Positions 1 to 8,819 of a DNA stretch of 64,000 nt are shown one piece after another. Under the pieces are notes generated by a model. That model saw only the letters and a program-made list of their open reading frames with translations. It ran no database searches and was not told where the DNA came from. Position 1 is the first letter of the stretch. Each line of letters begins with the position of its first letter. The position numbers were made by a program, and so were the translations under genes. Source of the DNA: Thermoplasmata archaeon (GTDB lineage Archaea > Thermoplasmatota > Thermoplasmata > Thermoplasmatales > Thermoplasmataceae); the NCBI GenBank assembly GCA_021817455.1, contig JAKAUW010000013.1, positions 80,472 through 144,471 on the forward strand, written 5' to 3'.

Positions 1-660
1 GTCTGAAACTGGCCTTCCAACACGTTCGCTTAGCCTTTTACTGTAAATTGAGAGTCGATCGTTGTCCCCAAAGCTAACTCTAGTCTTAAGGGAACCGAAT
101 ATCTTGTGAACGATGAAAATGTCATTTGCACCAATGCCACTAATATCTTCTATGTTAGAATCCCGGATAAGTGGCTCAATGGGGCCAAGCCCTATGACAT
201 CTTTCTTGATGTTGTAGAGCATTTTGTCCCGAAGCTCTGCCTTGATAGTGACTGAGGTCATCTTGACTTTGTTAGCTGACCCAACTGTCACAGCTTTGTT
301 GTAGATATCTTCAAGGTTATGGTCCAGCACTTCCTCAGACTCCGGTGGAGGGTAATCTGCTGCAAAATTGAGTATAACCCCTAGAATCTGTTCCATGAAA
401 CCAAGTTCCTCCATTGTGAGGTCAGGTTCAATAGGTTTGTAGATCTTTGTTCCGTTCTCGGTGTATATATGAATAAATATTGGATCTCCCACCGGGTATA
501 TGATATCAAGGGAAGCTACATCCCTCAGTGAGTTGTCAGGAACAGGCACGAACTGGGGAGTCCGCTGTGTCTGAGCTCTATATTCATTGATGTATTCGAA
601 AAGGTGCGGGTTCCTCTGAACTGCAACCTGAAGGCTATCCGATATCACATAATCTGCCAT
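1..660 (-). CDS. arlI: Archaellum motor ATPase ArlI (FlaI), N-terminal part, cut by window edge
   Basis: The minus-strand frame is open from ATG at 660 to base 1 (220 codons) and begins MADYVISDSLQVAVQRNPHL. It matches the N-terminal domain of ArlI/FlaI, the hexameric type II/IV secretion-type ATPase that powers archaellum assembly and rotation at the inner face of the membrane. The family-like stretch IGLGPIEPLIRDSNIEDISG lies near residues 160-180. The Walker motifs fall outside the window. It follows arlH by 9 bases in the same direction, so it is the distal part of the archaellum operon; arlJ would be expected next. Family and context are clear; the catalytic half cannot be judged. Confidence 0.9.
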   Translation of the reverse strand, partial: MADYVISDSLQVAVQRNPHLFEYINEYRAQTQRTPQFVPVPDNSLRDVASLDIIYPVGDPIFIHIYTENGTKIYKPIEPDLTMEELGFMEQILGVILNFAADYPPPESEEVLDHNLEDIYNKAVTVGSANKVKMTSVTIKAELRDKMLYNIKKDVIGLGPIEPLIRDSNIEDISGIGANDIFIVHKIFGSLKTRVSFGDNDRLSIYSKRLSERVGRPVSD

Positions 661-669
661 ATTGCATCC

Positions 670-1341
670 TCACGATACGCTTGAAATTTCAACTATCAAT
701 CCACGTTTAGGTTCTATCCTGAATGGAATGGCCTGCTGGAATGAGTTAAGGGCCATGGGGAATTTAACCAGGTCCACCATATGCTTTCTTTCTCCTGCCA
801 GGTCCTTTGTGGTGAGCGATATTATGGTTGTGGAAAGCTCATGAATGGTGGAAAGGTTGTTTTTCCCTATATCTGCCGGATTTATTGTAACGATGACAAT
901 CCTGTTTTCTGAGAACTTCCTCAGTTTAGAGAAATATTCTCCCACATCATAATCGCTGAACATTTCAGGGTTCAGTGCATCTATTATGAGAACCTGCTTG
1001 TCCTTGACCTGCTCAGTGTTCAGGAGCTCGTCTAGGCTTGCTTTCCTGTTCTTCCTCATGAGAAACACCGATGTAATGAAGGAAACCTGATCAGCGAGTA
1101 TCTCATTCATCATCGGGTAGCCTAGCGATTCCGCCTCATTGATGAATTCCCTGATGGGGAACTGGGACGATATGTAGGCGACGGTCGTATTATGTTTTAT
1201 CAAACCATAGGCTAATCTCAAACACAGGAGTGTCTTTCCTGCCCCGCTGCCTCCTTCTATGGTTATCACCTGGCCGAGATACAAGCCCCCGCCCATTCTC
1301 CTGTCCAGTTCGTCCCCCTCAAGGGAAAAGTTCAGATACAT
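670..1341 (-). CDS. arlH: Archaellum ATP-binding protein ArlH (FlaH)
   Basis: A RecA/KaiC-like protein of 223 aa with a Walker A motif (GGSGAGKT, about residues 30-37) and a Walker B-like stretch QVLIIDAL. ArlH binds ATP and docks on ArlI at the cytoplasmic side of the archaellum motor. The frame is open further upstream to 1386, but that would overlap arlG. The ATG at 1341 (MYLNFSLEGDELDRR) begins 10 bases after the arlG stop and places the P-loop where ArlH has it, so I use it. Operon position between arlG and arlI supports the call. Confidence 0.9.
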   Translation of the reverse strand: MYLNFSLEGDELDRRMGGGLYLGQVITIEGGSGAGKTLLCLRLAYGLIKHNTTVAYISSQFPIREFINEAESLGYPMMNEILADQVSFITSVFLMRKNRKASLDELLNTEQVKDKQVLIIDALNPEMFSDYDVGEYFSKLRKFSENRIVIVTINPADIGKNNLSTIHELSTTIISLTTKDLAGERKHMVDLVKFPMALNSFQQAIPFRIEPKRGLIVEISSVS

Positions 1342-1351
1342 TGCCTCACCG

Positions 1352-1798
1352 TTAAATCTGGAATTCCATGTTCTTGCTGAGCCCATTGGCCAGCGATACA
1401 GTTATTTCATTATACCCACTGGGAATGGTCAGATTGACCACTATCTCGCCCACCTGGCTTGGCATGATCTCTCCTGAGTTGCCTGGAGAAATCATGCTGA
1501 CCTCGCTACCCGAAAGCAGGGTACCGTTTATGAGCACATTTACAGTTGTATTTGTGAAATATATCCCCGCCTCACCTGTGTTCTTTATGTAGAACACATA
1601 ACCATTCTGGTATGGTATGCTGCTTGGGTCGTTTATGATCTCGAAATTGGTCTGGATCTGGCTGGAGGTACCCTGGGCGGAGTTCTGCATGCCCAGTGCA
1701 AGATGGGCTGTCTGGCCCCCAAGCACACCTACTACGCTGATGCTTAGAATGAGCGTGGCAATGAAGAATATCATTTCCGAGGTTGCCATTGACGCCAT
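1352..1798 (-). CDS. arlG: Archaellum stator protein ArlG (FlaG)
   Basis: A 148 aa protein that starts MASMATSEMIFFIATLILS, a typical ArlG N-terminus with one membrane-spanning helix (about residues 8-30), followed by a beta-rich extracytoplasmic domain with several N-x-S/T sequons. ArlG forms filaments and with ArlF builds the stator that contacts the S-layer. Its ATG overlaps the arlF stop codon (TAATG), indicating translational coupling. Confidence 0.85.
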   Translation of the reverse strand: MASMATSEMIFFIATLILSISVVGVLGGQTAHLALGMQNSAQGTSSQIQTNFEIINDPSSIPYQNGYVFYIKNTGEAGIYFTNTTVNVLINGTLLSGSEVSMISPGNSGEIMPSQVGEIVVNLTIPSGYNEITVSLANGLSKNMEFQI

Positions 1799-2220
1799 TA
1801 GGGTATCACCACCATTTCAAATTTTTCATATCCCGTGTTAAACACCATTTCCACTTTATGTATTCCTGCTCCTGTGGTAAACACTACTGTGTCGTTTCCC
1901 AGGGGAAACAGGTATTGGCCGCTATATGTAAAGTTAACGAGGCTCCCGTTAACCAGTATGTTTGTGTGATTCATGTTAAGGGTCACACTGCCCGTGTTTG
2001 TAACATTCATGGCTACAGTGAAGTTTGAACCCGAGGGAGCATAGCTGTAGTTGCTTATGCTTACCCTGGAATTCGTGTAATCGTAATTCTGCAAGTATGC
2101 CTTTTGCTGTGCATCATTTATCTGTGACTCCGTGTGCACATAGTCTGAGTAAATTATGCCGAAAAAAATAAGGGAAGAGCTTAGCAATACTGCCACAGCT
2201 ACAACGTAACTAAATCCCAT
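1798..2220 (-). CDS. arlF: Archaellum stator protein ArlF (FlaF)
   Basis: A 140 aa protein with the characteristic MGFS start, one N-terminal transmembrane helix (about residues 4-25) and a beta-sandwich ectodomain rich in Asn, Ser and Thr. Family role: binds the S-layer and anchors the archaellum motor with ArlG. It overlaps the 3' end of the upstream arlD/E-like gene by 11 bases and the arlG start by one base. Several N-x-S/T sites could be targets of the AglB encoded in this window (inference). Confidence 0.85.
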   Translation of the reverse strand: MGFSYVVAVAVLLSSSLIFFGIIYSDYVHTESQINDAQQKAYLQNYDYTNSRVSISNYSYAPSGSNFTVAMNVTNTGSVTLNMNHTNILVNGSLVNFTYSGQYLFPLGNDTVVFTTGAGIHKVEMVFNTGYEKFEMVVIP

Positions 2221-2902
2221 ATAATTCGTCCACTCCCTTCTTCAACATTCTGAAGTCTCTTTCCAGTGCTTCGATCAGATCTCTTGTAATCTCGCCACCG
2301 TTGAGTTTCTCAATGAAGAGCATTGTGACTATATGGTCCTGTATTGAAGGCTTAACCTTGTACTCCTGCACAGGGCTGATCAGCCCAGTCATTTTAGTGA
2401 ACTTTATCATCTGTTCCTTCACTGACTGGGAAATCCATCCTATGCTCTCGTAATAGTCAAGCACATCCATGGTGTTCTCAGGGCCATAGTTGTCCAGCAG
2501 GAACTCCAGCCATCGCAAGGCAACCATGAGTGAAACCACATCGTCACCAAGCGTTTCCAGCTTGGCTTTCCTGTGGGCCTTCCATGGGTATCTTGCCTGC
2601 ACCTGGCTAGTTTCCAGGTCCGGTTCAGTGGGTTTCTTCTTGTTTCCTTCACCGGATAGCATCTTCTCGACGTTCGATATCTCCTTGAATAGGTTGTCCA
2701 CCTTTCCTAAGAGTGAGTTCTCTTTGCTTTCGCTATACCTTTGCTCCAGGTTGTTAAAGAGGGCTTCAATGTCCGATTTTGAGAATTTCGTAGGTGAGTT
2801 CAGTATTTTCTGCCGAAGCTCTTCCAGTACAAATTTAGGTATGGTTTTGTCTGCAGAGTCCATTTTGGTCTGCAGAAAACTCTTCAACGCATCATTGATC
2901 AT
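2210..2902 (-). CDS. Archaellum protein ArlD/E-like
   Basis: A 230 aa protein. The N-terminal half is helical and charged. The C-terminal half (about residues 100-190) carries the ArlD/E domain signature: a conserved YPWKAHRKAKLETL block, VALRWLEFLLDNYG, then VLDYYESIGWIS. ArlC/D/E proteins form the cytoplasmic ring around the motor in euryarchaea and link it to chemotaxis. Its start overlaps the arlC-like 3' end by 11 bases. Whether it should be named D or E cannot be settled by eye. Confidence 0.85.
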   Translation of the reverse strand: MINDALKSFLQTKMDSADKTIPKFVLEELRQKILNSPTKFSKSDIEALFNNLEQRYSESKENSLLGKVDNLFKEISNVEKMLSGEGNKKKPTEPDLETSQVQARYPWKAHRKAKLETLGDDVVSLMVALRWLEFLLDNYGPENTMDVLDYYESIGWISQSVKEQMIKFTKMTGLISPVQEYKVKPSIQDHIVTMLFIEKLNGGEITRDLIEALERDFRMLKKGVDELYGI

Positions 2903-3383
2903 TTGTATCCTCCTGGTGTTCTACATCTGAAATCATGTCGTCAAGATCGGGGGCCCCATATAGTTCCTTGAGATCATCGATCGCATACTGCACCATTCTC
3001 TCCAGGTCGTGTATGTTCTCCCTAAGCACGTCTGTGACTTCCTTGATTTCCTCAGGAGTTACATCCATGAAGGGGTTGAATTTCTTGGATACCATTTCGT
3101 ATAATGATACTACCATTTTAACATTCTCCTTCACTTTCTCCAACTCCTCTTTGATTTCAGATATGTTCCTCTTCGCGGTTTCCATTGATACATTCAGTTT
3201 ACTGACTTCATTTTCCACCGCACTGATTCGCTGATTAACACCATCAATGAACTTACTGTCAAATGACTGTGTGTTCTGCTGTGTCTCTGTAGGTGGTTGC
3301 ATTATTGAATTCTGCTGGGGTACGTTGACTGTGGTCTCTTTCTTCTTTTTGCCTAAGCCCTTTATATTATCAAAGAGACCCAT
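2892..3383 (-). CDS. Archaellum protein ArlC-like, coiled coil
   Basis: A 163 aa protein starting MGLFDNIKGLGKKKKE, with a Gln/Thr-rich linker, a long coiled coil (about residues 45-100, VSKLNVSMETAKRNISEIKE) and an acidic C-terminus. Length, coiled coil and position between archaellin and the ArlD/E-like gene fit ArlC. A GTG three codons upstream (3392) is in frame, but the ATG at 3383 is preferred because it gives the usual MGLFD start. The sequence is weakly conserved in this family, so the name rests largely on context. Confidence 0.75.
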   Translation of the reverse strand: MGLFDNIKGLGKKKKETTVNVPQQNSIMQPPTETQQNTQSFDSKFIDGVNQRISAVENEVSKLNVSMETAKRNISEIKEELEKVKENVKMVVSLYEMVSKKFNPFMDVTPEEIKEVTDVLRENIHDLERMVQYAIDDLKELYGAPDLDDMISDVEHQEDTNDQ

Positions 3384-3420
3384 TGAAATCACTGCTCAAA
3401 TAGGAGAAGGCATTTGGAGC

Positions 3421-4119
3421 TTACTGGAGCTCCATTACCTTCTGTGTGAAAGCATACGGTGCGTCGAACTGTATGACTCCTGGGTTGCCTACCTGTGGGC
3501 TGACTGATCCGGAGACCTGTGAATTCTGGGTTATTCCTATACCAAACACAGCTGTCACGTTAACGAGTATTGCTGCCTCGCCACCGGATGTAACTACTGG
3601 GTAGTTTGGTGTCATTGATGCCTGGGGATCCTTCAGGTCAAGCACTGCAAAGTGTGTTGCATTTGCCCCTGTAAAGTAGGTAGAGTTGAACACGTTGCTT
3701 GTTCCGCTTGTAACCGCATTGAAGTCACCGACACCATAGGTCAGGGATGCTGTCTTGCCATTGTAGGTCAGTTGCAATGTGGTCTGGTTCAGGTTGATGC
3801 CGGAGCTGCCAGCGTTTGGTGAAACGTAGATGGCGATCTCGCTTATGCTTCCTGATTCAATCACTTTTGCGTTGTCAAGGCCCCAAACTGATGTAACGGA
3901 AAGTCCCGTTGCAACCTGTTGTGTGGTCTGTGACCCAGTGCTCGTTGCTTTCTGCTGCAGGTTTCCGGCTGTGTGTATGAGCACGGTAGCTGCTACTGCT
4001 GCGACTAGAACCATGGCTATAAAGATAATCAGGGTTCCAATCCCGGTTTCAGCCCTATTGGCCTTAAGGCTGAAGGCTCTCTGGAGTTTTTTTACTCCCA
4101 TTTTTAGTGTTCTATTCAT
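3421..4119 (-). CDS. arlB: Archaellin (archaeal flagellin) precursor
   Basis: The filament subunit, 232 aa. A short basic leader ends at ...KANRA, followed by ETGIGTLIIFIAMVLVAAVA, the class III signal of archaellins. By comparison with KKG/ASGIGTL in methanogens, the prepilin peptidase ArlK would cut between Ala and Glu. The hydrophobic helix is followed by HTAGNLQQKA, also conserved. The ectodomain is beta-rich with several N-x-S/T sequons. The frame extends to 4179, but GAGGTG sits just upstream of the ATG at 4119 and gives a normal short leader, which fixes the start. First gene of the operon; only one archaellin gene is present here. Confidence 0.92.
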   Translation of the reverse strand: MNRTLKMGVKKLQRAFSLKANRAETGIGTLIIFIAMVLVAAVAATVLIHTAGNLQQKATSTGSQTTQQVATGLSVTSVWGLDNAKVIESGSISEIAIYVSPNAGSSGINLNQTTLQLTYNGKTASLTYGVGDFNAVTSGTSNVFNSTYFTGANATHFAVLDLKDPQASMTPNYPVVTSGGEAAILVNVTAVFGIGITQNSQVSGSVSPQVGNPGVIQFDAPYAFTQKVMELQ

Positions 4120-4223
4120 TAGACACCTCAGGCTGTGGAACCAAAGTGTTTCTAATATCCGTTTTTTGTACAGGGGCATATCTGTGACTCTGTAAAGAGC
4201 ACTGCAGGAATGAATGCAGGGGA

Positions 4224-4760
4224 TTATGTAGGTGTGTTCCTGCCCTTTAACGTTTTGCCCGTTTCCCTGGCAAAAGACCCTTCTATGTGTTTCATCCTGA
4301 GCACACTATAGGACTGGGCGTTCCTTTTGGCATACTCATGGAGCAGTGGGTCAGCTTCTCTCTTAACAATAGCAGGCAAACCTGCAATGAGGGAATTCTC
4401 CTTGCAAGTGAAATTTTCCTTGACAACTGCACCTGCGGCTATCACACAGCCGGATGGTATTTTAGCTCCATTCATTATTATGGCACCCATTCCAACTATT
4501 ATGTTATTCATGAGTTCGCATCCATGGACAACAGCATTGTGCCCAACAGATACGCCCTCACCGATCACTGTGGCGTGGTTGACCTCAGTATGAAAAGTTG
4601 CGTTATCCTGTATGTTAGAGCCATTTCCCACTACTATTCTATTAAGGTCTCCCCTGAGAACGGCATTATCAAAAATAGCCACATCATCGCCTATCTCAAC
4701 ATCACCGATGAGGACTGCAGTATCTGCAATGTAGCAGTTTTTTCCAATAATTATGGGCAT
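4224..4760 (-). CDS. Gamma-class carbonic anhydrase-like protein
   Basis: A 178 aa left-handed beta-helix protein built from hexapeptide repeats (VLIGDVEIGDDVAIFDNAVL and following). The three zinc-binding histidines of gamma-carbonic anhydrases are visible as H57, H74 and H79 (NATFHTE and SVGHNAVVHG), with the 17- and 5-residue spacing of the compact CamH-type members. The acidic loop of the Methanosarcina Cam enzyme is absent. Likely role: reversible hydration of CO2, or a related ligand-binding role. It lies upstream of arlB on the same strand but has its own intergenic space. Confidence 0.85.
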   Translation of the reverse strand: MPIIIGKNCYIADTAVLIGDVEIGDDVAIFDNAVLRGDLNRIVVGNGSNIQDNATFHTEVNHATVIGEGVSVGHNAVVHGCELMNNIIVGMGAIIMNGAKIPSGCVIAAGAVVKENFTCKENSLIAGLPAIVKREADPLLHEYAKRNAQSYSVLRMKHIEGSFARETGKTLKGRNTPT

Positions 4761-4980
4761 GAAAACAGTAAGTTTTACTTTCCCTTAAGGTTTGTAGTGA
4801 CGAGTACAGGTTCCGTCTGCCAATTTTTAGGGAAACCTATATAATAGGTGCTCAAAACGATTTGCGAAATTTAGTGTGTTTATTTTGTATTGGCAAAGTT
4901 TATATCAAGGCATTAATTTGTCAGACGAATGTATGATGCCAATCTTCCCAGCGTGGATCACTGGTTTCTTTGCATGAGAG

Positions 4981-5319
4981 GTGAAAATACTGTCTGTACC
5001 ATTTAGGATTACTGTCAGGCTGACAAAGGAAACCATGGGCCAACTTGAGGAGTTGGTTGAAAATTTCCAGTACGAGACAGTGTCGGATGTTGTAAGAAGG
5101 GCTATTGACGAATTCATAGAGCGAAACTACAGGAAAGGGCCCACATCAAAGATAGATCTGGTATTGCCCAAGAAGATGATCGCTGAACTAGAGACAGAGA
5201 TTGACCAGGGCACTGCCATCTCACTTGACGACCTTATCCGGGTTATTCTCAGGGATTATACCTTGAGCAAGATCAACAAGGAGATCAAGGAAATCTCAAA
5301 GGAAGAGAATGTAAAGTAG
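4981..5319 (+). CDS. Ribbon-helix-helix (CopG-like) transcription regulator
   Basis: A 112 aa protein with a GTG start preceded directly by GAGAG. The N-terminal segment VPFRITVRLTKETMGQLEEL followed by SDVVRRAIDEFIERNY is a ribbon-helix-helix fold (beta strand plus two helices, about residues 6-50). A second, similar unit may follow at about residues 58-98 (IDLVLPKKMIAELE ... LDDLIRVILRDY), so the protein may carry two such units in tandem. A TATA-like tttatatc lies near 4896-4903. It stands between the archaellum operon and pheT; a role in either is possible but not shown. Confidence 0.75.
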   Translation: MKILSVPFRITVRLTKETMGQLEELVENFQYETVSDVVRRAIDEFIERNYRKGPTSKIDLVLPKKMIAELETEIDQGTAISLDDLIRVILRDYTLSKINKEIKEISKEENVK

Positions 5320-5457
5320 CTAATTGAGCTTTTTTGCCAGAGCCAGTCTGTTAATATGTCAGATAAATATTCTTTATTGCCTAGATTTTAATAACAAGCT
5401 TTTAGAAGAGGATTATTCATGACCCAAATTTTTAAACTTCCACTTATACCCTAAATA

Positions 5458-7071
5458 ATGGTCGTCATCAAGGAGACCGTGCCTGCTTTAAGGGAAATTT
5501 ACGGAAAAAGCTTCATAAGCGATGTTGAAAAGATGTCTGATGTTATAGGATTCAGCATCGAGAAAGAAAATGATGAATTCCGAGTTGAATTCAATCCTGA
5601 CAGGCCAGACCTATTCTCTTTCAGCCTTTTGAAACGAAGCATTGATATTTATCAAGGTAAGAAGGAATGGCAACCAATAAGGGTTGGGGAAGGGACATCA
5701 GACTTTAACATTGAAAATGATGTAAGGTCCCTTAGGCCTTATGCTATCGGATTTCACTGCAAAGGGCCAAGAATAGGAGACCATTACAGGGAACTCATAG
5801 ACTACCAGGAAAAGCTTCATCTCTCTATTGGAAAGGATCGATCAAAAGTATCCATCGGCATACACGATGAAAGATACCTCAAGTTTCCTTTGAAATATTC
5901 TTCGAGAAAATCAGGGGAAACCAGGTTTACGACTTATGATAAAACATTAACCGCCAGTGCTTTGGATATTTTGAAAAAGCACCCAAAGGGGGTCGAGTAT
6001 GCACATCTCATTCCTTCCAAGGACCTTGTGCCGATAATAGAGGATTCCGAACACAGGGTACTCTCCATGCCTCCGGTGGTAAACGGCAGTACAACAGTTG
6101 TTTCTGAAGATACCAGTGCGTTCTTTATAGACATTACTGGTACAGACATGAGGGCCTTAAAAGACGCATTCTTCCTCCTATCGTATTACTTCAACAGCCT
6201 TGATTTTGAAATTACAGAGTCAAATATAGAAGACATAAGGAAATTCTTGAACATGGATGGCAGGGAAATTTCAGTTTCTATGAATGAAATCAAGAGAATC
6301 CTGGGACAGGAAATTGGCATTGATGAATGCGTAACTCTACTCCAGAAAATGGGCTATGGTGTCCGAGTTGAAAAAGTCAGGATAGTAGCCGTTGTTCCGG
6401 GAAATAGAATAGATGTCATGGGGCCTGTAGATGTGATCGAGGATGTTGCCAAAGCCTTTGGGTATGGAAACCTGGAGCTTCATATGCCTGATATGGACAT
6501 TATAGGTGCCGAAGCAGCGGGAAACCAGCTGGCAAGTAATATCAGAAACATCATGACTGGCCTGGGTTATCAGGAAATCATGACTTATGTAGTTACTACC
6601 CAAGAAAACTACAGGCTCGCAGAGTACAAAGGTGCAGTTCACATCAGGAACCCCAAAAGTCTAGAGTTCAGCATGGTGAGGGACAGGTTATATCTCGGGG
6701 TGCTTGATTTCCTCAGACTGAACAAAAGGAGAAACCTGCCTCAGGCAGTATTTGAGTTGGGTGAAATCATCATTGATGCTGAACAGCAGACAAACCTGTG
6801 CGTAGCCAGGATAGGCTCGAGATCTGCATTTTCTGATATGAAACAAGTTCTGGATGCAATAATGACTAGGACATCCTTGGGAGAATACATAATCCGGCCC
6901 ACAGATCATGAGAATTTTGTCAACGGCAGAACGGGTGAGATTATTACAATGGGTCAATGCATCGGCTATGTTGGTGAAATCCACCCTGAAACCATAGAAC
7001 AATTCGAGCTGAAAAACCCGGTTGCAATGATCGAAATGAATCTGTCAGCTGTTTCCAGTTTACTACGTTAA
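5458..7071 (+). CDS. pheT: Phenylalanine--tRNA ligase beta subunit
   Basis: A 537 aa archaeal/eukaryal-type PheT. It starts at the B1 domain (VPALREIYGKSF), has the FNPDRPDLFSF motif near residue 45, the B3/B4 editing region in the middle (YAHLIPSKDLVPI), a B5 domain with VVPGNRIDVMGPVDVIEDVAKAFGYG, and the B6/B7 catalytic-like domain with FELGEIIIDAE. It pairs with PheS to charge tRNA-Phe and edits Tyr-tRNA-Phe. The length is normal for the archaeal form. pheS is not adjacent. The 3' end overlaps the convergent regulator gene by 9 bases. Confidence 0.95.
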   Translation: MVVIKETVPALREIYGKSFISDVEKMSDVIGFSIEKENDEFRVEFNPDRPDLFSFSLLKRSIDIYQGKKEWQPIRVGEGTSDFNIENDVRSLRPYAIGFHCKGPRIGDHYRELIDYQEKLHLSIGKDRSKVSIGIHDERYLKFPLKYSSRKSGETRFTTYDKTLTASALDILKKHPKGVEYAHLIPSKDLVPIIEDSEHRVLSMPPVVNGSTTVVSEDTSAFFIDITGTDMRALKDAFFLLSYYFNSLDFEITESNIEDIRKFLNMDGREISVSMNEIKRILGQEIGIDECVTLLQKMGYGVRVEKVRIVAVVPGNRIDVMGPVDVIEDVAKAFGYGNLELHMPDMDIIGAEAAGNQLASNIRNIMTGLGYQEIMTYVVTTQENYRLAEYKGAVHIRNPKSLEFSMVRDRLYLGVLDFLRLNKRRNLPQAVFELGEIIIDAEQQTNLCVARIGSRSAFSDMKQVLDAIMTRTSLGEYIIRPTDHENFVNGRTGEIITMGQCIGYVGEIHPETIEQFELKNPVAMIEMNLSAVSSLLR

Positions 7072-8097
7072 AACACCGGGGAAGAATAGCCGCTCACTTT
7101 GCCTCGAAGAAAGATTGATCCCCATTTTTTTCAGCTTTTCGAGGCTAATCCTGTTGTTTGAAAAGTTATAATTCAGGAGGCTTTTTTCCACAACATCAAG
7201 TCCAATTCCAGTGGCTTTTGCAACTTTCTCTTCCGCTTCCTTTAGCCTAAAGTTATTGGGTCCATCAAGGTTCATCAACCGGGTATATTCAGACACCCAT
7301 GCCTCAATATTCTTCCTATTGACATCAAAACAGTTCAGGTTAATAGCCGCGCTGCAACATGGAAAATCACCGAAGGCATCCCTGTAATGAAAAGCAGCAT
7401 TGTTCCCCGGAATCTCAAGCAACTGGGAAAAGTAAGGTTCCCAAATGGCAATCATATTGCACTTTCCAGCCTTGAAATCTAAGAGGGCGGAGTTCGGGTT
7501 GTCATAGCTCTCTATATTCTTTGGCAGTTTTTCCAGCATGGTTTCTGAAGCGAGAGAAATCATCGAGGATAGCTCAGTGCTTAAGATTGCTGCTTTGCCT
7601 GCTTTTTGCGAAATTATGCCTGAGCCCCCAGATGCTAGGCCTGTCAAGACGAGAAGATTTTCCTCCACCATTCCTGACATTATTACTGCCTGGGTGGGCG
7701 CAAGCATTAATTCTAGTGTGTTCTTGTTAAAATCCTGAAAGAGTTCCCTCGTCCCATCATAAAACCTATAGAGCATCTTGAAACCGGCCCTTGTCAGCAC
7801 ACCTTCGAAAACTGCTATAGCAGGGACGTACTCGGAAGATTTTAGCATTCCTACCCTCAAGACGCCGCTGATTAGCCCGGGATAGAAATCTAAGTGATAT
7901 ACCTTTACCAACCCACCTTCTTTGCGCCTTGCTATGACTCTGTCTACTTCTGAAAGGTGAGCCAGCTGTTCGGAACAATACGACTTTGATATGCCCAGTA
8001 ATTCCTGGAGATCTTTCTGGTATATGCCGTCCTTCCCCTTTTTAACAAGGAGGTCGATGATCAGGTTCTTCACCCGTGGAGGTTTTCCCAGTACCAC
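7063..8097 (-). CDS. HTH regulator fused to an NMT1/SsuA-like substrate-binding domain
   Basis: A 344 aa protein. Residues 1-60 form a winged helix-turn-helix (VKNLIIDLLVKKG, YQKDLQELLGISKSYCSEQL). Residues 75-290 resemble the NMT1/THI5-SsuA family of periplasmic binding proteins, with the telling blocks GLASGGSGII and MIAIWEPYFSQL. There is no signal peptide, so the ligand domain is probably a cytoplasmic sensor attached to a DNA-binding domain. The frame is open to 8175, but a TATA box (about 8137-8148) lies just inside that stretch, so I place the start at the GTG at 8097. Divergent from the AAA-associated-domain gene, which suggests shared control. Effector unknown; a thiamine precursor, sulfonate or similar compound is possible. 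Confidence 0.75.
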   Translation of the reverse strand: MVLGKPPRVKNLIIDLLVKKGKDGIYQKDLQELLGISKSYCSEQLAHLSEVDRVIARRKEGGLVKVYHLDFYPGLISGVLRVGMLKSSEYVPAIAVFEGVLTRAGFKMLYRFYDGTRELFQDFNKNTLELMLAPTQAVIMSGMVEENLLVLTGLASGGSGIISQKAGKAAILSTELSSMISLASETMLEKLPKNIESYDNPNSALLDFKAGKCNMIAIWEPYFSQLLEIPGNNAAFHYRDAFGDFPCCSAAINLNCFDVNRKNIEAWVSEYTRLMNLDGPNNFRLKEAEEKVAKATGIGLDVVEKSLLNYNFSNNRISLEKLKKMGINLSSRQSERLFFPGVLT

Positions 8098-8240
8098 AAT
8101 AGGTAAAAGAGTATGGGAAATTAAGAGTATGCTACAGATCTTATACCTGCTTGCACTCACAAAGCAAAGGAACAAGGGCCTGCCTTACCTTCGTGAGTCA
8201 GGTTTGGGTTCATGCATAAAAATTATATGCTAACAAAAAT

Positions 8241-8729
8241 ATGGAGAACAAATCTGAAATGCACCTTTTAGAGACTGAAAACATAGGGGATATTGTTGGT
8301 TTACTAGAAATACTGGAAGATTTAGGTAAACCTGTTGACATTGCCACCCTTGACGATTCGCTGGATGAGGAAAGAACTACTCTGCTCAATCTTCTTAATG
8401 ACGCCGAGGCTCTCGGGCTTGTAAATGTTGCAGACGGAGATGTTTCCCTTACCAGAGAAGGTAGTATATTCCTGAGGGCCGATCTCACACAAAGGAAAGT
8501 GATCCTGAGGAAAATTCTGTCCGGCATAGAACCTTTTTCGTCAATAATAGCATTCCTTAAGAAAGCTGGGGATGGTGCAATGGAGAAAGAGGAACTTGAC
8601 GAATTCCTTGGGGGAAATTTCCCATCCGAGGATCCAGAGGTAACATTCAGGGTCCTGCTTAACTGGGGTCGCTATTCTAAGCTATTTGATTATGACATGG
8701 ACGATGAGACCCTAACCTATATCGCCTGA
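8241..8729 (+). CDS. AAA-associated C-terminal domain protein (ABC-ATPase tail, stand-alone)
   Basis: A 162 aa protein made only of the domain usually found at the C-terminus of nitrate/sulfonate ABC-transporter ATPases in archaea (AAA-associated C-terminal domain). The hallmark is near the end: LLNWGRYSKLFDYD. The first half looks like a winged helix (IGDIVGLLEILEDLG ... LSLTREGSIFL-like). No P-loop is present, so it is not itself an ATPase. A TATA-like cataaaaat at 8214-8222 fits a leaderless start at 8241. It faces the HTH/binding-protein fusion; together they look like transporter parts reused for regulation (inference). Confidence 0.75.
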   Translation: MENKSEMHLLETENIGDIVGLLEILEDLGKPVDIATLDDSLDEERTTLLNLLNDAEALGLVNVADGDVSLTREGSIFLRADLTQRKVILRKILSGIEPFSSIIAFLKKAGDGAMEKEELDEFLGGNFPSEDPEVTFRVLLNWGRYSKLFDYDMDDETLTYIA

Positions 8730-8773
8730 TTTTTAAGATAATAGCAGAATAGGATTATACTGCATTCAGATTA

Positions 8774-8786
8774 GTTTTTTATATTT
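8774..8786 (+). promoter_or_regulatory. TATA box of the aglB transcript
   Basis: The AT-rich block tttttatatttag, about 40 bases before the aglB ATG, matches an archaeal TATA element. Transcription would begin near 8806, leaving a short leader before the ATG at 8820. Confidence 0.5.
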
Positions 8787-8819
8787 AGATTATATTAGAG
8801 CACCTCAGGAACGACACCA

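Noticed and set aside
4830..4980. An ATG-started short frame near 4930 upstream of the RHH regulator.
   Set aside because: It is out of frame with the regulator and stops after about 25 codons; the GTG at 4981 with adjacent GAGAG is the better start.
8300..8527. Long antisense ORFs within the real genes, for example opposite the AAA-associated-domain gene.
   Set aside because: They are shadows of codon usage on the coding strand and show no motif.
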